A stretch of DNA of 64,000 nucleotides from Raffaelea ambrosiae (taxonomy: Eukaryota; Ascomycota; Sordariomycetes; Ophiostomatales; Ophiostomataceae): NCBI GenBank assembly GCA_002778195.1, contig PCDI01000003.1, positions 806,001-870,000 of the forward strand, in the 5' to 3' direction. The translations under genes and the position numbers were made by a program. The notes beneath the pieces were generated by a model that was not told the DNA's origin, did no database searches, and saw nothing but the letters and a program-made list of their open reading frames with translations. The stretch's first letter is position 1. Each line of letters starts with the position of its first letter. Shown piece by piece: positions 9,842 to 20,421 of the stretch.

Positions 9842-12800
9842 GATGGCGGTTGTTGCAGGGCCGGCTGCGAGGCCGACGGGGTAGATGGTTCCGATTCCGA
9901 TGGGGGGTTTCAAGGGTGGGATCGCGTTTGTTGAAGCTCGCAAAGGGCGGGCATTATATTAAGGAGGGGAGTGGGGAGCGGGCGACCATCTGGACCAGCC
10001 CTGGAGGCGGTGGATGCTGACTGCAAAAGAGAACCCGCCAGAAGAAGAATGGAACAGGAACAGACCGAGGCGGGCGATTCTGGCCAGAAAGAGCGCGCTC
10101 GGAAAGAGGACTCGTCGCTCAGTCCGAAGGCGAGCGGGATGGCGAGCGGGATGGCGAGCGGGTGTAGATATGTAGATATTCTCTGGAAAGGGTGCTGCCG
10201 GAGGGCGGCCAGCGTTCGCTGTCGGAGTGCAGTGGCCAGTCCGCGGGGGTGTGTGCGTGGGGCGTGGTTGGGATGGCTTGGTGGATGGCGGCGCAGGAAG
10301 GAGCGACCGCGCTGGAAGGCAGCTAGCTAGGGCAGTGGGTGGGACAATGTTGGGGAAGGAAGGCGCGATGAGGCGGTGGGGGTCCAAAGATGAAAGGATG
10401 CCTGCACTGTGGGAATCAGGAGCAGACGTCGTGCAACAGACCCTGTGTCAATAAGCCGGACAGCCCAACAAGTCCAGACACGGACCCAGCGATAAACGCA
10501 GCGTCTGGAGACAGGATGAGAATGAACCGTCGCTGTTCGCGCTCGGTCTCGCTGTCGGGAGATATCTGTGCGGCGAGACCGACTCTTGTCGGGCAGGATG
10601 CGACAGTGATATAGTTAGACGCGGTGGTGTTCGCTTGTTGGGAGCTGCCCAAAGATAGGGGCACATGCAGTAGAAAATTTTCGAGAGAGACTGCAAATTT
10701 TTTTTCAGGCGCAGTGCAAGAACGGCCCGCGAATAGCAAGGTCTCCTGGCCCAGAAATGCGGTTCAGGCTGTTCTGGAACCCGAAGAACTTTGCAGGCGG
10801 CCGCAGTGGGGCGGTTGCTGAATGCTACCTGGAACCGCGCTTTCGATCGGACGATGGCGCTGGCTGGCGTCGGTTTAAACCAGGTTTTCCGTTCGCCAAC
10901 TTGTTTGCGCTCGCCCACTCTGTCTTGGGCTCCCAGGCGAGGCCAAGGCTGAGACTGGTTATGGGGAAACTGGAGGGAAGGGGTTGTCGAAGATGAAGAC
11001 AAAACAGGAAAGAGCCAATCGACGCAGAGGGGGACCGATCGACTGAGAGAGACGAAAAACGCTCGAGGAAGGAACGTTGCAGATGTTCATATTCGGCGAT
11101 GCGGAAAGTAAAATCGATGCTGCCTAGTAGCTAGTTAGTCAACTACTGCGTGTACTTGGAGCCAGCTGCACGCAACGCAAGAGAACATTCTCGTGCACCC
11201 TCGCCCTGCGCACCCTTTTTTGCTACCCTTCAGCTGGGCGCGTGGGGAGGAGGGGGGGGGGGCGGCGCGGGATGCAAGGCGAAGGGGTGTGAGTGGGACG
11301 CACAGATCGTCGCTCACAGGGCGGTTCGCCCTACAAGACTGACGTCTAATACCCGTGCTGTTGGGGGCTCACGAAAGGGGGTGAACGACACACTCACAGT
11401 ATCTTACTGTGTGTCCTGCTAATTCTGCTAATTAAGTGCGCTTGCGGTCTACTTCCAACTGCCTATTGTGGCACCCTGTAGCAAGGGTCCTGGTTCTCAC
11501 GCACTAACGATGCGGCTCTCTGAGGCTCAGCCCAACCATGATGTTGTTCCTATACCGTATTGACATCCTACAGCTTCGTAGCTTTTGTCTGTTTCACCTA
11601 TTCTTGCTTCGTCCCTTATTGCGTGCCTGTTGGTCCCAACGCGATACAGTCAACTTTATGGGGGGCTGATGGGCAGACAAGTTGTCTCCATAAGAGGAGA
11701 ATACAATGGCTAGGCAGCACCGACCTTCTGGATTTGGAGTCGGTCACCTTCCAATCGGCCGTATGTTCGGTGGAGAGATTCGGGGTCGTCGACTCACCGT
11801 GCAGTTATCTCACTTATGGCGCCTTTCCGCTTATCTCTCCGAACCATGTTCCTCCACTAGCACAATCATTTCCTCTTGTCTCGAACTGGTGCTTTCCCTG
11901 TCCAGTCACCTGCTTACCTGTGGTCTTCCATCTTCCAGCTTCGATCGATGTCTTGCATGCCTCTCCGGCGCTTCCAGAGTCGCGGCGATCAAATAAGCAG
12001 CAGACCCGAGAGCTAGGTTGGCGCCCTCGGATACCCGGAAGTTCCCTTGCATCTGGGCTGCCTAGGTGATCGTCCGGTGGTTGAGGCAAGTCAACTCCAG
12101 GTTGCGCGACACAATGCAGAGGGCACGCGCTACATGGGACAGGCAGCACTTTGAAGTCGGGGTATATGCAGGTTTATCTTGGTCGTATCTCGACTGCTTC
12201 TTCGCGGCACGTTATTTTGCCGCGTCCAGAAAGTTCCGCTCTCTGTTGACGCCGCGCCTTTATATGGTGGCTCAGCTGTCCATTTAGCCAATGCCCGTGA
12301 GTGCCTGACCTGCATTTGCCCCTTTTGCCCCTTTGCCTCTTGGACTGCTTTGAATCGTGTTGTGTTGACTGACGGGTTCCCACGATCTCCCATCATTTCT
12401 CGCGCAATTACCAATCGCATGGCAACTGACGTTGGCCTGTGAGGCTCGCCTTCGGCACTGCATCTCGTAGCAGCCTTTGTTAGCTTGAACAGAGTACACT
12501 GCTGACGGTGCCAACCGGCGTGTGAGGCGAAGAACACCATGCATGCTCGTGCCACTGAATACGAGCAACTGAACGTAAGCCAAACGTGGCACATATGAGA
12601 GACAGAGAAGCGGCAAGGCAGGCGCTTTTTGACGAGAAACGCAACGTGTAAGATATTGCTTTGCCCCAGGAAAGCTGGCTCCTGTTTCGGGGACCCAATC
12701 CCGAAATAGCTGTGTTTCCCACCTGCTCGCTCCTTCCCTGTCCGTCGTCTTACATGCCACCGATTACTTAATCATCCTTTCTTACTCGTAAATGCCATGC

Positions 12801-13269
12801 GCCATGAACCGAGCTTCAAACAGGCTCGATCACCTGACACTGACTCGCTGGCCTGACTATCTGGCCGCCAAGAGAGCCCCAGCGAGCCCCAGAGAGTCAG
12901 TGAGCCCTAGAGCTTAGGTCCTTCCCCAAAACGACGGCCAATGGTGCTTACCCCACGTTGTCTTCCGACATGAACCTCGGCAGCTTCCCCCATATCCTAG
13001 CAACACAGCGCAGCCAGTGGGACGTCCAGCGTTGCTGCTAGCCCGAAACCGCACCTCTAAAGCGGGGATTTAGCACTTCCCACGAATCTATATCTCGGCC
13101 AGCATATCCGGATAGTTGCTGATTGTCCAGCAGTTTTCCTCCTCTTTTGTCATTCCGCTCGCCTCTTGCTTGATACCTCGGGACGAATTGCTGTGCGTCT
13201 CTCAATTGTCGCATATTTTATCTTTCTACGCATCGACACAAATATACCCATTGCATCTCCATAGCCGTC
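9842..13269. other. 3.4-kb gene-free region between divergent USP and acyl-CoA dehydrogenase genes
   Basis: No ORF here has recognisable protein features or spliceable neighbours; the longest (about 184 codons at 10448-11002 minus, 169 at 11560-12069 plus) look random. It should hold two promoters. Seen in it: a 12-bp tandem repeat at 10129-10162, a G run near 11250, one TACTCGTA copy at 12783-12790 and short AGCCCCAG-type direct repeats at 12876-12912. A non-coding RNA cannot be excluded. Confidence 0.55.
10129..10162 (+). repeat. 12-bp tandem repeat, about 3 copies
   Basis: Unit GGCGAGCGGGAT repeated at 10129, 10141 and 10153 (last copy incomplete). It is 288 bp upstream of the USP start codon, possibly inside its promoter or 5' UTR. 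Confidence 0.85.
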
Positions 13270-14829
13270 ATGTCTGCCAGAATCCCGACAATTGTGAGTA
13301 TCGTGGCCTGATTGGCTTCTCTCAGCAGCCGTGCCTCCAACACTTGACTAACTGTTCTGCAGGCTCGAGACAAGGTCTCTGACCGAGCCAAGAAAGTGCT
13401 CGATGTTGTCGCCCAGTTTGTGCAGGAGGATTGCCTTCCGTAAGTCAGGGCGTATGGGGCAGGAAGATCCGGAAGCAGCAGGAGCAGCAGCAACGACAGA
13501 AGCTATGAGCTCTTGATTTCTGACATCAGGATCCCGAAGCTAACCCCAACGTCAACATCTAGGGCCGACCCCGTGGTCGAAGCATCGATCGGCGTTGCCG
13601 ACGAGCGGTGGGAGAAGCACCCAGCCATTCTCGAGGATCTCAAGGCCAAGGCCAAGTCCCTGGGTCTGTGGAACATGTTCTTCCCGGCGGGCCACTACAA
13701 GGAGTCGCCCGGCTTCACCAACCTGGAGTATGGCCTGATGGCCGAGTGGCTCGGCCGGTCGCGCGTGGCGTCCGAGGCCTGCAACTGCTCGGCACCGGAC
13801 ACGGGCAACATGGAGGTGCTGGCCAAGTACGGCAACGACGCGCAAAAGGCCAAGTGGCTGCAGCCGCTGATGGACGGCAAGATCCGGTCCGCGTTCCTGA
13901 TGACGGAGCCGCAGGTGGCCTCGTCGGACGCCCGCAACATTGAGATGGACATCCAGCGCGAGGGCGACGAGTACGTGCTCAACGGCCAGAAGTGGTGGTC
14001 CAGCGGCGCCGGCGACCCGCGCTGCGCCATCTACATTGTTATGGGCAAGATCCGCGGCAACGCCACTAACGACCCCTACCGGCAGCAGTCCGTGGTGCTG
14101 GTACCCGCCGACACCCCGGGCATCACCATCAACCGCATGCTCAAGGTGTACGGCTTCGACGACGCCCCGCACGGCCACGGCCACGTCACCTTCCGGAACG
14201 TCCGCGTGCCCGTCAGCAACATTGTTCTCGGCGAGGGCCGCGGCTTCGAGATCATCCAGGGCCGTCTGGGTCCCGGCCGCATCCACCACGCTATGCGCTC
14301 CATCGGCGCTGCCGAGCGCGCCCTCGACTGGATGCTCATGCGCATCAACGACCCGTCCAAGACCCCCTTCGGCAAGCAGCTCCGTGAGCACGGCGTGATC
14401 CTCGAGTGGGTCGCCCGGTCGCGCATCGAGATTGACGCCTCCCGCATGCTCGTGCTGAACGCCGCCATCACCATGGACGAACAGGGCCCCAAGGCCGCCC
14501 TGTCCCAAATCGCCGAGGCCAAGATTGTCGTGCCCAGCATGGCGCTGACCGTCATCGACCGCGCCGTGCAGGCGTTTGGCGGTGCCGGTGTCAGCCAGGA
14601 CACGCCGCTGGCCAGCTCGTGGGCCTGGATCCGCACGCTGCGGCTGGCCGACGGCCCTGACGAGGTGCATCTGGCCCAGCTGGGCAAGAACGAAAACAAG
14701 CGCGCCGCGCAGGTGACGGAGACGATTCAGCGGCAAAAGGCCAAGACGGAGGAGCTGTTGAGCAAATACAACCTGACAGCGGCCCAGCCAGGCGCCAACA
14801 TCAAACACGTACGCAAGCCGAAGTTGTAA
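13270..14829 (+). CDS. Acyl-CoA dehydrogenase (ACAD10/11-like), probably peroxisomal
   Basis: FAD flavoprotein that oxidises acyl-CoA to 2-enoyl-CoA. Exons 13270-13293, 13363-13439 and 13563-14829 give 455 aa (MSARIPTI-ARDKVSDRAKKVL...). Family signatures: LGLWNMFFPAGHYKESPGFTN, SEACNCSAPDTGNMEVL, MTEPQVASSDARNIEM (flavin region), NGQKWWSSGAGDPR, GRGFEIIQGRLGPGRIHH, RALDWML, GGAGVSQDTPLA and GPDEVHLAQLGKNE. No cytochrome b5 or kinase domain is fused. The protein ends K-P-K-L, compatible with a type-1 peroxisomal signal (PKL) and preceded by basic residues, which would place it in peroxisomal beta-oxidation; this is inference. An alternative acceptor at 13529 would insert 11 codons in frame, but family spacing favours 13562. 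Confidence 0.93.
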
Positions 14830-15811
14830 GGGGAAAAGTGGGAGGGGGATATGGGTTGACGAGCGAGAGGAGAGCACAAGAGGACGGGAAAGAGAAGAGC
14901 AACGCCCCAACATCTATTCATGCATGGCAGAGGAGACCAAAAATGAAACTCCGTCTGTCACCAGTTTTACCTGATAATCTACGAATGTACGTCGTAATTA
15001 TCATTCTGTAAATTTAGAAAAGACAAAAAAGTCATATCGTGAAAAGTACTGTCGTCCCATGAAAAATGTACATGTGTTTACCTTGTCTCTCCCTCGGTTT
15101 GTGAAGTTTGAGAATCACAGCCAAGGAAGAGCATTGCGTCGTTGTCGCTCCTTCATTCCAATGTTGCCTTCCGTTTCTGGAGGGACGCCCGACCTTTGCA
15201 GCGTCGCAGAGAGAATAATGTGAGTCAGAGAGCAGTGACTCGCAAGGGAGTGAGTGATCCTTGTCGTGGGAGATTTATTCACGGCAGCACACCGCTCGTG
15301 CTCGTCAGCCCATGCTATTCTGCACAACACCTGAAATAATAGCGTGAACGAGAAAAAATACCGTGTAATTACTCGCACCTTACAGGGTGGATACAGCGGG
15401 TGTTGTGGGGCCTCTGCCGCCCCGAAAGAAAAAGAGGCGTTGCCCTGTCAACATGGCTTGGGGCTGCCCTTTGCGGCAATGTGTTTATGCCCGACCGGCA
15501 TTTTTTGCTCGTCTCTTTCCTCCCGACACCGCACACTCTCGTTCTTTTCCTGGCAAAAACTCTTGTCAAAAACAACCCCTTGCTTTCTCGCTCTCTGTTT
15601 AATTGCTTTCTTTTCGATCTAAAAGAAACACTTTAAAACATCGAGCCGCACCCGTCTTTTCTCGAACAATTCGGAACAGTTGACAAGCACCCAAAAAACG
15701 AAGACACAAAAAACACTTCACTGCTACTGTAACAAAAAAAAAAACCCCGTCCTACCCGACCGATACTTCCACAAAACTCTCCCAAGACTCCAACTCTCTC
15801 CTCCCAACAAC
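14830..15811. other. Intergenic region (3' UTR of acyl-CoA dehydrogenase, promoter of spo12)
   Basis: No gene recognised. The distal part (about 15480-15800) becomes pyrimidine-rich with AAACAC and CAACTC motifs just before the Spo12 ATG, typical of a 5' leader. Confidence 0.65.
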
Positions 15812-16271
15812 ATGAGCACATTCACATCCAAGGCTGTCCTGGCCGACAAGGACGTCAACACTGCCCTGTCCGACGGCGCCCAGGCCGCCGCCAAAGACAT
15901 CAAGAGCATGGAGTACCACCGGCAGGTGCTGCAGTCCAAGATGGAAGCCGAGGGGTATGTTGTCGTCTCTCTGTTCTCTCGTGTGGTGAACTCGACTTGC
16001 TGACCAACAGTCCCAAACAATACGTCTCGCCGTCCGACAACATTATGAGTCCTTGCACGGCCAAGCTCAAGGCCCTCCGCCACAAGCAGGTTGGAAAGTG
16101 CGTACACCCCTATATGGTCGCGGCCTATATACCAGTGTCTGTTTCCTGTGCTAACAGCATCTCAGGGTCAAGCCGAAGTCTCTCTTCGCCCAGGCATCCG
16201 CTCGCAAGATGACGGTGGGCAGTGTCGGCAGCGACAGCGCTGTGTTCGGTGCGCCAACAAAGGCCGAATAA
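15812..16271 (+). CDS. spo12: Spo12-family protein
   Basis: Small protein of 111 aa from exons 15812-15954, 16011-16097 and 16166-16271 (introns of 56 and 68 bp, both with CTGAC/CTAAC branch sites). The hallmark is YVSPSDNIMSPCTAKLKALRHKQVGK, the Spo12 box, here with two Ser-Pro sites in S-P-S-D-N-I-M-S-P. In yeasts Spo12 acts in the nucleolus in the FEAR pathway that releases Cdc14 at anaphase and is phosphorylated in this box; the same role here is inference. The rest is low-complexity: an N-terminal Ala/Lys-rich segment and a C-terminal KPKSLFAQASARKM tail. It converges on the DRG1 gene. Confidence 0.88.
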
Positions 16272-16827
16272 TGGGCTTGTGTGGACGAGGAACAAAGCCC
16301 GACGCAAGAAACGCACGCGACCAAATAAGCCTTCCATACCCGTTTCTGTTTTCTTCTTCTTTTTTTTTCTTGCCTCTCTTGCAGGGCGGCATTTTCGTAC
16401 ATGGATGCATACCACGCCTTGGGTTCATCCTCGACCAGCTTTTCATGTTTTGCCTTTCCATGCTCTGTTTTTACGTCTTCGTTATTGCTTGATAGGGTTA
16501 CCATTCAGGGTGGTTTTGGGAGGTTCATAATTCGGGCGTTTTGGGGGCGATATCATTACTTTTTTTCATGAAGAAGAGGGAGGGAAGGAAAAGAATGGGC
16601 AAGACAAGAAAAAAAGAAAGAAAGATTGACATTTTATCTCGTTTCAACGCGAATTGCATATGGATATTCCCAACAAAGAGATCCCCTTGATTAAATATGT
16701 ACAATTGAAAACCTCTGCAGCAGATTTGGCGGACAAGAAGGTTAATGTCCCTGCGGTCGAGTCCATGATAACTTTCACCACAGGCAACCAAGATCGCAGC
16801 CACGGCAGCTCCTCTTCCTCCTCCTCC
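16272..16827. other. 3'-3' intergenic region
   Basis: Space between convergent spo12 and DRG1 genes. T-rich near 16350-16370 and A-rich near 16600-16625; presumably the two 3' UTRs. No gene seen. Confidence 0.7.
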
Positions 16828-18301
16828 TTATGCCTTCCATCCGCTCACAATGTAGACCACGTCCTCGTCGGACACCTGGTGGCCCAGCCCGACGCGCTGC
16901 GGCACATGCCGTGCGCTCGCGCCCCAGACCAGCGCATACTTGAACGTGTCTTTGAGGGTGCGGTGGATGCGGTCGCAGACGTCCTCGATGGTGCTGTTGG
17001 CCCGCACAATGAGCGCGTCGTTGAAGACCGGGTCGATGCCTTTGCGCTTGGTGTAGATGCGGATCAGGCGCAGCTCCTCCCAGCAACGCGCCACCACGTC
17101 CTGGATGCCCAGGTCCAGCTCGCAGCTCATGACGGCCGTGTGCGGCTCGCGCGCGAGCTGGTCCAGGAACTCGAGCGACACGCTGTCGATCTTGTTGTAC
17201 ACATACAGGCACCGGATGTACTTGCGGTGGTCCTTCATGATCACGTCGATGAAATCGTCGACCGTGGCGTTCTCGTCGCGCACGAGCACCTCGCAGTTGA
17301 GCATCTTGTAGTCGCGCAGAATGTTGAACACCATCTTCTCGTCCAGGTTCTTGGGCGTCGACTGGAACGTGATCTTGACGCCGCCCGCTTTTTTGGGCTT
17401 CAAATAGATGTTCCTGGCAAGAGGGTTGGTTAGTGAGGCACAGCGAGAACAGCGGCGGCCTCCTCTGCCACTCACGGAGGATCCCTGTTCAGACGGATAC
17501 CGACGGCCTCGAGCTCGGCCTCCAGGAGCGCCCGCTGCTCGGCTTTCTTGGTCGCGTCCAGGACCATCAGGATCAGGTCGCTCGTCTTGGCCGCCGAGAT
17601 CACCTGCCGGCCGCGGCCTTTGCCCTCGGAGGCGCCCTCGATGATTCCGGGCAGATCCAGCAGCTGGATCTCGGCGCCGCCGTACTCGAGCACGCCCGGG
17701 ATGGCCGTCAGCGTGGTGAAGGCATACGAGGCCACCTCGGACCGCGTCTTGGTCACCTTGGACAAGAACGTCGATTTGCCGACCGACGGGAAGCCGACTA
17801 ACGCTATGCGCGCATCGCCACTTTTGCTAACGTCGAAGCCGGCTCCCGGGCCGCCGCCGGAGCCTGGGCCGGGCTCGAGCAGCTGTGCGCGGAGACGGGC
17901 GAGTTTGCTGAAAGCGGCGGTTGTCAGCTGGAGCAGTTCTCCCAGGTCATGTGCACACACAGTATATTGTGAAGGCAGCTCTCAGAAGGACCCTACCCTT
18001 TTAATAAACCGAGATGGTACTCTGGGATAGAGCATTAGCTTTTGGACACCAGAAAGTCCAATATCAGACTGGAGAAGGGGGGAGTGTCGGAGCTTACCGG
18101 TAGCCTTGTTCTCTGTGGGGGAGCCAGTCAGTATCACCCAGTGCCTTCACGATGGACATCTTTGTCTCTGGTACTTACTCTGCGTCCTCCTCATCTCCTC
18201 CTCGATCCTGAAGTTTTTCAGTTGTTAGCAATCGTTGCTCGGACACAGCTTCGCTGTCTGGGCGTCACTCACTCCTTGATCTTGTCTGTGATGTTCACCA
18301 T
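16828..18301 (-). CDS. rbg1: DRG1/Rbg1 developmentally regulated GTP-binding protein
   Basis: OBG/HflX-like translation-associated GTPase (Rbg1 in yeast, DRG1 in animals), which works on ribosomes with a DFRP1/Tma46 partner. The 371-aa product comes from six exons: 18301-18273, 18207-18179, 18112-18098, 18021-17997, 17907-17476 and 17413-16828. The first four encode MVNITDKIKEIEEEMRRTQ-KNKAT-EYHLGLLKG and are only 29, 29, 15 and 25 nt, yet every junction keeps frame and rebuilds the conserved DRG N-terminus. Later motifs: KLARLRAQLLEP, G1 GFPSVGKST, G3 DLPGIIEGA, G4 NKID, and a C-terminal TGS domain (IRIYTKRKGIDPVF ... ALVWGASARHVPQRVGLGHQVSDEDVV). Length matches the family (about 367). Very confident on identity and exon structure. 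Confidence 0.95.
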
Positions 18302-18775
18302 CTCGGCGACGGGCAGCCGGGCGCTGCGGTCTCAGTCCTAGAAAACAAGGCCGATACAATCTTGTAGTGTTTGGCGGTGCCGATGGCGGTGTCCTCGTTG
18401 TCGTCGTCCGAAGGTATTTGACCCGAGAAAAAGGTTTTGCGGGGTGGTGGGGTTTGCAACTAATTTTCCGAGTCGCTCGGGCTTTGTAGTCAGAGCCGCC
18501 TATAAAATTAGCGATAATGACATCGCCGGCAGCCTAATTAAGCCTCGAGGATCTTCAGGAGCGTCATCAGCCATAACTACTTTGCAGCAGCGCAGTCCAA
18601 GTCATGTTTTGTGTGGTATATTGATGGTAGCAAGAATTGTATCCTGGAAATACAGCGTATCGAGATATACGAATGTACATGTGAACGTAGCCCTTTTACC
18701 CTTGAATCCCCTGCTTCTCATTTCCTTCCCTCACATAGATAGGCCATTCTTCTTTGATCTGTCTTCTCTCTCTCT
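18302..18775. other. Intergenic region, DRG1 promoter
   Basis: 474 bp between the DRG1 start codon and the UreF stop, both on the minus strand. It must contain the DRG1 promoter and the UreF 3' UTR. No additional gene seen. A CT-repeat run lies at 18761-18777, next to the UreF stop. Confidence 0.65.
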
Positions 18776-19798
18776 CTAACTATTAAATATTCGAGAGTAG
18801 AGCATCTCGTGCCGCCCCATCCACAAGTCCACTACCGGCACAGTCTGCCCGGCTTCTTCGATGGGCACATCCCAGGCCCCGTCCACCGCGTGCGCCACCA
18901 GCTGCTGCACCATCCCCGACGCCAGCACCTTTTGCGCCTGGTACGGGCCCAGCACGCTCGCCCGCACGGCCGCCGACGCCAGCGCCTTGATGTGCGACAG
19001 CACAAACACGTCGGCCGTTTGTCGGCGGTCGACACCGGTGAGGGCGGCCACGGCGCCAAAGAGCGGAGGGAGGTGTGCGGACGCCGCCGGCAGGGCGCCG
19101 GGCGCCGTGATGGACGAGCGCTTGACCAGCAGGGAAAAGGGGCGGAGGGGGTCGGGAGAGGGTGGAGTGGGGGGAGGATCCGTTGCGTTCTCCCGCAAGG
19201 AGGGCCCGATGGACCGCTCCCATACAGAGAGCAGCGCCCGGCCTTGTGCCACCGAGGCGCGCCGGCCCACCGTGCACACGATGGTGGCATCGAACGCGTC
19301 GTCCAGCTCTGTGAGAGACTCTGTGAGGGACGACCCGTCGCCGCCACCAGTGACGGCATCGTGCGCAGCCAGCACAAACGGCAGGCTGGCACGCGCATAC
19401 GACGACACGGAGAGCGGCAGGAACGACGCAAAGGCGTCCGGGCCGCGCGCGCCCGCGGGCCGGGGGGGCAACAACGGTGCTGACACCGACCCCAAGGACC
19501 CAAATACGGGTGCCGCCACCTTGGCGTGGGCCAGAAACGACTCGAGGCCGCTGCTAAAGGCAAACGAGCCGAGCGGCAGGGCCGAGTCGGACAGCAGGAG
19601 GAGAAAGTGCTGCTGCTGGGTGAACGTGGACGTGGCAGACTGTGGAGACAGTGGGACTGTCGTAGACGTAGCCGCGTTCTTCAGAGCCTCTTCTCGTCGC
19701 TGCTTGGCCGCCCGCAGCTGTGCCTCGAGGCTGGCAATCTCGTGGTCGAGGGCAGCCAGGCTGGTGTTGCTGCTGCTCACAGCAAGAGGGTCCTCCAT
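18776..19798 (-). CDS. ureF: Urease accessory protein UreF
   Basis: Chaperone that, with UreD and UreG, delivers nickel to apo-urease in the cytosol. Single exon of 340 aa starting MEDPLAVSSSNTSLAALD. A predicted helical leader (EIASLEAQLRAAKQRREEALKN) precedes the UreF core: FLLLLSDSALPLGSFAFSSGLESFLAHA, then the SYARASLPFVLAAHDAV helix, DDAFDATIV, ASVAQGRALLSVW, FGAVAALTGVD, VLSHIKALASAAVRASVLGPYQAQKVL and the C-terminal DLWMGRHEMLYSRIFNS. Between the two core halves is a Pro/Ser-rich insertion (about residues 203-220) not usual in bacterial UreF. No urease structural gene is in the window. Confidence 0.94.
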   Translation of the reverse strand: MEDPLAVSSSNTSLAALDHEIASLEAQLRAAKQRREEALKNAATSTTVPLSPQSATSTFTQQQHFLLLLSDSALPLGSFAFSSGLESFLAHAKVAAPVFGSLGSVSAPLLPPRPAGARGPDAFASFLPLSVSSYARASLPFVLAAHDAVTGGGDGSSLTESLTELDDAFDATIVCTVGRRASVAQGRALLSVWERSIGPSLRENATDPPPTPPSPDPLRPFSLLVKRSSITAPGALPAASAHLPPLFGAVAALTGVDRRQTADVFVLSHIKALASAAVRASVLGPYQAQKVLASGMVQQLVAHAVDGAWDVPIEEAGQTVPVVDLWMGRHEMLYSRIFNS

Positions 19799-20421
19799 TG
19801 GGAAGGCCGTCTATTCAAAGAATCAAAAAATAAAAATAAAAAGCAAAGCAAGAATAAATGCTATAAAAGGGGCCGTGAATCCATTGAAAAGACGAGAAAG
19901 AAGGAACGCAAAAGGTCAAGGACGGACGGAAGCAAGAGCTTGTACAAGCTTCTTTTTAAAAAACGGCTAATATCTGCGGGGGAAAATAGTTAGGCACTGT
20001 CAACGCCATCACCAAATCGAAGCCGTTATCGCTACCGAGTGGCTTTCACCTCGGCCGCACATATCGCATCACAGCTCAACCAAAAGATGCTCATAAAATG
20101 CACAATATTGTATTTCTTTCAGACAACGCAATTGCTGCCCATGCTTATGCAATGCCAGAAAGACTCGATGGCTGGATATTGGGCAGGTTCAAAAAGACCA
20201 AAAAGACAAAGAAAGCTTTGCAAAGCATTGCAAGAACGACCCAAACCACAGGAAAACCCAAAAACCCAAGAAGCCCAAAACGTCGAAATATGATAAACGA
20301 CCAAAACATGCCAAAAGTCCATAGAACAAGACCCCCCCAAAAGAACAAAGAACTCACACTGTTCCTCAAAAAAGTACCAATCACCCCCACAAGCCGCCGC
20401 CTCGCTAACTAAGCTTTCCAA
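19799..20421. other. Intergenic region between ureF and cut12
   Basis: Promoter side of UreF and 3' side of the Cut12 gene. A-rich, with AAAAC/CCAAAA-type repeats at about 20190-20345 on the plus strand. No gene supported. Confidence 0.65.

Noticed and set aside
10448..11002. 184-codon minus-strand open frame
   Set aside because: No family resemblance, and its composition resembles non-coding sequence in the same region.
13552..14913. 453-codon open frame antisense to the acyl-CoA dehydrogenase
   Set aside because: Val/His/Leu/Ala-rich reverse-complement shadow of the true coding exon.
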